Assembly (NCBI RefSeq): GCF_003952345.1
Contig: NZ_CP034433.1
Location: 3,596,001 to 3,660,000 of the forward strand
Direction: 5' to 3'
DNA length: 64,000 nucleotides
Origin: Iodobacter ciconiae
Lineage (GTDB): Bacteria > Pseudomonadota > Gammaproteobacteria > Burkholderiales > Chitinibacteraceae
Every line of letters starts with the position of its first letter. The stretch's first letter is position 1. Positions 61,510-64,000 of the stretch are shown here, in pieces. The translations under genes and the position numbers were made by a program. The notes beneath the pieces were generated by a model. That model had not been told where the DNA came from and did not search any database. It was given only the letters and a program-made list of their open reading frames with translations.

Positions 61510-62466
61510 ATGACAAAAAGCGTAATGGATATGGCTTCTAACTCTTCGTTGCCCACTTGCCGCATTTTGCTTACCGGCAAAAATGGCCAGCTTGGCTTTG
61601 AGCTGCAGCGTAGCCTTTCCGTACTGGGGACGGTGATTGCGGTTGATCGGGATGACTGTGATTTAAGCGATCCGGAGGCGATACGTGCGCTGGTGGCTAA
61701 AGTGCAGCCGCATGTGATTGTGAACCCGGCTGCGCATACCGCTGTGGATAAAGCAGAGAGCGAGCCAGAGCTGGCGCACGCCATCAACAGCATCGCCCCG
61801 CAGATATTTGCGGAAGAGGCCGCCAAAATTGGCGCATTGCTGGTGCATTATTCTACCGATTATGTGTTTGATGGCACAAAAGACGGCTGGTATAGCGAAA
61901 CCGACACACCGAACCCGCAATCTGTATACGGCAAAACCAAATTAGCCGGGGAGCTGGCCATTGCTACAGCCAACCCAAGGCACCTGATATTCAGAACCAG
62001 CTGGGTGTTTGGCGCGCATGGCGCTAATTTTATGAAAACCATTCTGCGTTTGGCTGGCGATCGGGAAGAGCTGAAAATTATTGCCGACCAACACGGCGCA
62101 CCGACTGCAGCCAGTCTTTTAGCCGATGTGACGGCCCACGCAATTCGGCAAATTTTAGTTGCTGAGCCATCCCCAACTCTCGACTCCCCACTCCCTAACT
62201 TATATGGTACATATCATCTGGTAGCCGGTGGCAGTACAACGTGGCATGGCTATGCGCAAACGGTTGTTGAGTTAGCAAAGTCGGCTGGCATAGCGATTAA
62301 AGCCGCACAAATCCTGCCTATCCCGGCCAGTGCCTATCCTTTACCTGCAGCCAGACCTGCAAATTCGCAGCTCAATACGCAAAAGCTGCAAGCGGCATTC
62401 GGGCTTTGCCTGCCGGATTGGCAAACAGGCGTGGCTCAGGTGATGACCATTTTAAGTGAAAAGTAA
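61510..62466 (+). CDS. rmlD: dTDP-4-dehydrorhamnose reductase
   Basis: A 318-residue SDR enzyme, last step of dTDP-L-rhamnose synthesis. ILLTGKNGQLGFELQRSL near residue 19, then NPAAHTAVDKAE, STDYVFDG and the YGKTKLAGE catalytic pair. A segment EPSPTLDSPLPNLYG at about 220-234 interrupts the usual family spacing and is encoded by a C-rich repeat-like string. It may start at ATG 61510; in-frame ATGs at 61525 and 61531 are possible. Confidence 0.92.
   Translation: MTKSVMDMASNSSLPTCRILLTGKNGQLGFELQRSLSVLGTVIAVDRDDCDLSDPEAIRALVAKVQPHVIVNPAAHTAVDKAESEPELAHAINSIAPQIFAEEAAKIGALLVHYSTDYVFDGTKDGWYSETDTPNPQSVYGKTKLAGELAIATANPRHLIFRTSWVFGAHGANFMKTILRLAGDREELKIIADQHGAPTAASLLADVTAHAIRQILVAEPSPTLDSPLPNLYGTYHLVAGGSTTWHGYAQTVVELAKSAGIAIKAAQILPIPASAYPLPAARPANSQLNTQKLQAAFGLCLPDWQTGVAQVMTILSEK
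62167..62200. repeat. C-rich ACTCCC-type string inside rmlD
   Basis: CCATCCCCAACTCTCGACTC and the following CCCACTCCCT lie in frame in rmlD. Similar in kind to the intergenic string at 54958-54987. Confidence 0.45.
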
Positions 62467-62592
62467 TATAAGCGTTTGCGAGGAGGGGGAGTAGGCTGTG
62501 TAGCTGGATCTGCAGCCTGTTAGTCTTCAGACGCGTTAATGCACATATCGTAGTGCGGGCAAAACCTGCCAGATCACGTAAACGAGAAAAAA

Positions 62593-63498
62593 ATGACGAC
62601 TTCTAATACACCATCAGCAATCCGCAAAGGCATTATTCTGGCTGGCGGCAGCGGCACACGCCTTTACCCCGCCACGCTGGCAGTCAGTAAGCAGCTGTTA
62701 CCTATTTACGATAAGCCAATGATTTACTACCCGCTCTGCACCTTGCTGCTGGCCGGGATTACGGAGATTTTGATCATCTCCACCCCACAAGATACCCCGC
62801 GCTTTGAGCAGCTGCTTGGCGATGGCAGCCAGTGGGGCATCAGGCTGCAATACGCCGTGCAGGCCAGCCCGGATGGCCTGGCCCAGGCTTTTCTCATTGG
62901 TGAAGAATTTATTGGTAAAGACAATTGCGCCCTGGTGCTGGGAGATAATATCTATTACGGCCACGATTTTGCTGGCCTATTGCAAGACGCATCCGCCAAA
63001 GCCAGTGGTGCCAGCGTCTTTGCCTACCGCGTGACGGATCCAGAGCGCTATGGCGTGGTGGAATTCGATGCGGAAGGTAAAGCCGTTAGCCTGGAAGAAA
63101 AACCAGCGCAGCCAAAATCAAACTATGCAGTTACGGGGCTGTATTTTTACGACAACCGCGTAATAGAAATCGCCAAGGGCATTAAGCCATCCGCCCGAGG
63201 CGAGCTGGAAATCACCGACGTAAACGCGGCCTATTTAGCTATGGGCCAGCTGGACGTACAAACCATGGGCCGAGGCTACGCCTGGCTGGATACCGGTACC
63301 CACGAATCCTTACTGGAAGCCAGCCAGTTTATCCAGACCATTGAATCGCGCCAGGGCTTAAAAGTATGCTGCCCGGAAGAAATTGCCTACCGCGCAGGCT
63401 GGATTGATGCCGCACAGATAGAAAAACTGGCCCAGCCTTTAAAGAAAAACGCCTACGGCCAGTACTTATTGAACATGCTGAAAGACAAAACATTCTGA
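62593..63498 (+). CDS. rmlA: glucose-1-phosphate thymidylyltransferase
   Basis: A 301-residue nucleotidyltransferase, first step of dTDP-L-rhamnose synthesis. It has the signature [20 protein letters not shown] near residue 13, then [16 protein letters not shown], the metal-binding [11 protein letters not shown], and [15 protein letters not shown]. It is full length. Confidence 0.96.
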   Translation: MTTSNTPSAIRKGIILAGGSGTRLYPATLAVSKQLLPIYDKPMIYYPLCTLLLAGITEILIISTPQDTPRFEQLLGDGSQWGIRLQYAVQASPDGLAQAFLIGEEFIGKDNCALVLGDNIYYGHDFAGLLQDASAKASGASVFAYRVTDPERYGVVEFDAEGKAVSLEEKPAQPKSNYAVTGLYFYDNRVIEIAKGIKPSARGELEITDVNAAYLAMGQLDVQTMGRGYAWLDTGTHESLLEASQFIQTIESRQGLKVCCPEEIAYRAGWIDAAQIEKLAQPLKKNAYGQYLLNMLKDKTF

Positions 63499-63625
63499 TG
63501 ATTTTTTGTCATGAGCATGGTGAACAAGCGCTGTGATTATCTGGCAGCACTTCGATATATAAAATATTTTTATCAGGGGCAATAAGCAGGGCTGGTTTAA
63601 ATTAGCTTTGCTTAAAAAGTGCAAT

Positions 63626-64000
63626 ATGAAAATCATTGATACAGCAATTAGCGACGTTAAAATCATTGAACCGCAAGTCTTTGGCGACGATCGTGGTTTC
63701 TTTTATGAAAGTTTTAACCACGCCAAATTCGAAGCCAGCATTGGCCGGAAAGTTGAATTTGTGCAGGATAACCATTCCCGCTCTGTAAAAGGGGTATTGC
63801 GTGGTTTGCATTACCAATTGCCCCCGCATCCCCAGGGTAAATTAGTGCGCTGCACTTTGGGTGAAGTCTTTGATGTAGCCGTAGATATCCGCAAATCTTC
63901 CCCAACCTTTGGAAAATGGGTGGGAGCTACGCTGAGCGCAGAAAATAAACACCAGATGTGGATACCGGAAGGCTTTGCCCATGGCTTTGTAGTGATCTCT
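63626..64000 (+). CDS. rmlC: dTDP-4-dehydrorhamnose 3,5-epimerase (partial, runs off the end)
   Basis: The first 125 codons of the third-step enzyme of the dTDP-L-rhamnose pathway. It begins MKIIDTAISDVKIIEPQVFG, then DDRGFFYESFN, the catalytic His in VLRGLHYQLPPHPQGKLVRC, and VAVDIRKSSPTFG. The window ends at GFAHGFVVIS, so about 55-60 residues are missing. It follows rmlA, giving the order B-D-A-C. Confidence 0.95.
   Translation, partial: MKIIDTAISDVKIIEPQVFGDDRGFFYESFNHAKFEASIGRKVEFVQDNHSRSVKGVLRGLHYQLPPHPQGKLVRCTLGEVFDVAVDIRKSSPTFGKWVGATLSAENKHQMWIPEGFAHGFVVIS

Overview
The window looks like a chromosomal segment of a moderate-GC betaproteobacterium, most likely of the order Neisseriales and perhaps Iodobacter- or Chitinibacter-like. 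This is inferred from the leuS-lptE-holA order, the RNase G, GrpE/DnaK/DnaJ and ThiC proteins, a PEP-CTERM protein, and the mix of housekeeping and surface-polysaccharide genes. There is no rRNA or tRNA gene in the window to settle it.

Layout. 1-5 kb: the 3' end of gltX, a long NagZ-type glycosidase, a PEP-CTERM secreted protein, a decayed YitT-family gene and a DUF5610 protein. 5-19 kb is a cell-surface region: a large RTX/S-layer-like protein with an N-terminal DUF4214 region (its frame is broken at a run of five G), a SAM methyltransferase, a membrane O-acyltransferase, a complete type I secretion system (ABC ATPase, HlyD-type adaptor, TolC-type outer membrane channel), and a gtr-type trio (DUF6311-like membrane protein, GtrB, GtrA). 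The first gene of the secretion operon encodes a roughly 200-residue protein that resembles the N-terminal half of TnpB transposon nucleases and ends before any RuvC domain. I consider this the most interesting item here. 19-25 kb: rng, holA, lptE, leuS. 25-31 kb is accessory and repeat-rich: an AT-rich orphan gene in a segment bounded by a 17-bp direct repeat at the leuS start, ecotin, a LysR gene cut off at a dispersed repeat, an FMN reductase, a dGTPase, an S51 peptidase and a small MITE-like element. 31-46 kb: a Bacillus-type TreR regulator, pepP, a solute-binding protein, ahcY behind a SAH riboswitch, the COG3014-ycfL-lpoB lipoprotein trio, a PaeA/YtfL-type CNNM protein, a secreted adenosine deaminase-like protein, and the glyoxylate shunt genes aceA and aceB. 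46-52 kb: grpE, dnaK and dnaJ, each preceded by a clear sigma-32 type promoter, with a chemotaxis receptor gene inserted on the other strand between dnaK and dnaJ. 52-56 kb: a small DMT transporter, thiC behind a TPP riboswitch, a Pcm-like methyltransferase and a rhodanese. 56-64 kb: an exopolysaccharide/O-antigen locus beginning with an SLBB export protein and a Wzz chain-length regulator, followed by rmlB, rmlD, rmlA and the start of rmlC (dTDP-L-rhamnose synthesis), cut by the window end.

How the parts fit. The RTX protein is the obvious substrate for the nearby type I exporter, and the methyltransferase, acyltransferase and gtr genes could decorate the same surface. The window is also rich in short dispersed intergenic repeats with dyad symmetry. 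At least one of them ends a truncated gene, and a C-rich repeat-like string appears in frame inside rmlD. Function calls rest on motif recognition by eye; no database search was run.
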